A stretch of DNA of 64,000 nucleotides from Prinia subflava (Eukaryota; Chordata; Aves; Passeriformes; Cisticolidae), in contig NC_086247.1 of the NCBI RefSeq assembly GCF_021018805.1, positions 2,681,501-2,745,500 of the forward strand, given 5' to 3'. The position numbers and the translations under genes were made by a program. The stretch's first letter is position 1; every line of letters starts with the position of its first letter. The notes below the pieces were generated by a model. That model saw only the letters and a program-made list of their open reading frames with translations. It did not search any database and was not told the origin of the DNA. This document shows, one piece after another, positions 63,240 through 64,000 of this stretch.

Positions 63240-63755
63240 CCTTTTTTTAAAGACAGCTTTGGGTGGGGGCCCGAGGGGTTGCTCGCACCGCCGCTGCTCC
63301 CAGGCCGGACTCTGAAGGGAAGGAATTCAGCTCTGTCGCAGTCCACGGCAGATCTGGGGCTTCCGTCTTCACAGAGTCCATAGGAAGACCTCGACAAAGG
63401 CTCGCTGTCCTGGGGTTCCCATCCTCGTCAAGTCTTTGTTTGTCAGGGTGACACTCACAAACCGCTCTTAAGAGACAGCTCTTTCTTTTCTTAGTCCAGA
63501 AATACTGTTCATATCTCCTAATTATTTGCCAGTTCATTGATCTAGGGCTTTATTTCTCTTAATGCTGTCATGTAGAGCTAATTTGCATATTCTGTAACCG
63601 CGGGTGCCATTCTGAGGAACTACGGGTAGCCAGTGGTGCCATTTCGGGGAGCAGCAGAGGCGGTTCCCAATGGAAGGAATATCAGGAAAGGGATGAGTTC
63701 CACAGGGTAAAAGGGAAGGGGTATATTCTACAAAGGGGTACATGTGATACACTCT
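63240..63755 (-). mobile_element. Probable endogenous retrovirus-derived sequence
   Basis: CpG-containing, unlike the surrounding DNA. On the reverse strand it carries ATTTGCAT-like sequence complement at about 63572 and AATAAA at 63549-63554 in an LTR-like arrangement. It lies directly next to the CR1 end and the LTR-like start at 63756. Whether it is an LTR in reverse or internal sequence in forward orientation cannot be decided here. Confidence 0.35.
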
Positions 63756-64000
63756 TGTCTTGGTTTAGAACAAATTTGAGAGGAAACTTCTGAGTACGGT
63801 TTCTTCAGTAAGCAAACTTAAAAGGTCTTTTTCTTTTAACCGGTCTGGGAAAAGAACTTCTTTGGAGAAAAGTGGAAAAAGCTATTTAACAAAAAAATCC
63901 TTACCAGCATAAAGAATGAATAATATGAAACAATAAAACTACTCGCTGCTCTGAAGAGAGATGGCAAACTTGAAAAAATCTTTGCTGTGGGTGGCTCAGC
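63756..64000 (+). mobile_element. Probable LTR start, cut by the window edge
   Basis: Begins TGTCTTGGTTTAGAACAAAT, a form that I associate with avian LTR starts, followed by 'tttgagaggaaacttctgag'. The purine-rich words AAAAGGGAAGGGG lie about 45 bases upstream. The right end is outside the window. Confidence 0.4.

Overview
The window is vertebrate nuclear DNA, almost certainly avian and probably from a songbird (passerine). The main evidence is about twenty fragments of CR1 LINEs, the dominant bird retrotransposon, in both orientations. Many keep the characteristic CR1 3' end block about fast-decaying 'cccttccaaccca' text followed by 'attctatgattc'-like octamers. LTR-like elements of avian character and split exons with consensus GT/AG sites support this. 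The passerine assignment is inference from LTR and repeat style, not proof.

The only protein-coding gene I can support lies on the + strand. Three consecutive short exons (43221-43311, 46845-46919, 48874-48930) join in frame into a 74-residue helical stretch that matches the syntaxin N-terminal region of TSNARE1 (t-SNARE domain containing 1). The exons for the upstream part and for the downstream SNARE helix and membrane anchor were not found. The window therefore probably lies largely inside TSNARE1, with 48931-64000 being intron and 1-43220 being intron and/or upstream sequence.

Everything else is non-coding. Region by region: 0-3.8 kb unique sequence plus a reverse CR1; 3.79-4.67 kb a long GAAA/GAGA polypurine tract; 6-7.3 kb a forward CR1 followed by a probable solo LTR; 7.3-18.5 kb mostly unique sequence with CR1 tails; 18.54-20.95 kb a 2.4 kb TTCCC pentanucleotide array with clustered GCACC and AAACC variant units; 23 kb a reverse CR1; 27.7-29.2 kb a GGAAA tract and a nearly G-free A/C tract; 32-38 kb CR1 pieces, a 55-bp triple minisatellite and a perfect 16-bp hairpin; 38.47-39.16 kb a reverse-strand LTR; 41.7 kb a forward CR1; 43.2-48.9 kb the exons, with a reverse CR1 in one intron; 49.4-49.8 kb an AT-rich patch; 52.7-57.9 kb several CR1 tails; 62.9-64 kb a forward CR1 and retrovirus-like sequence running off the edge.

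The most striking feature is the TTCCC array. Its G-rich strand is a continuous G-quadruplex motif, its variant units carry the only CpGs in the array, and it is open in all six frames, giving giant artefactual ORFs. I see no operon, CRISPR, prokaryotic system or new multi-gene system here.
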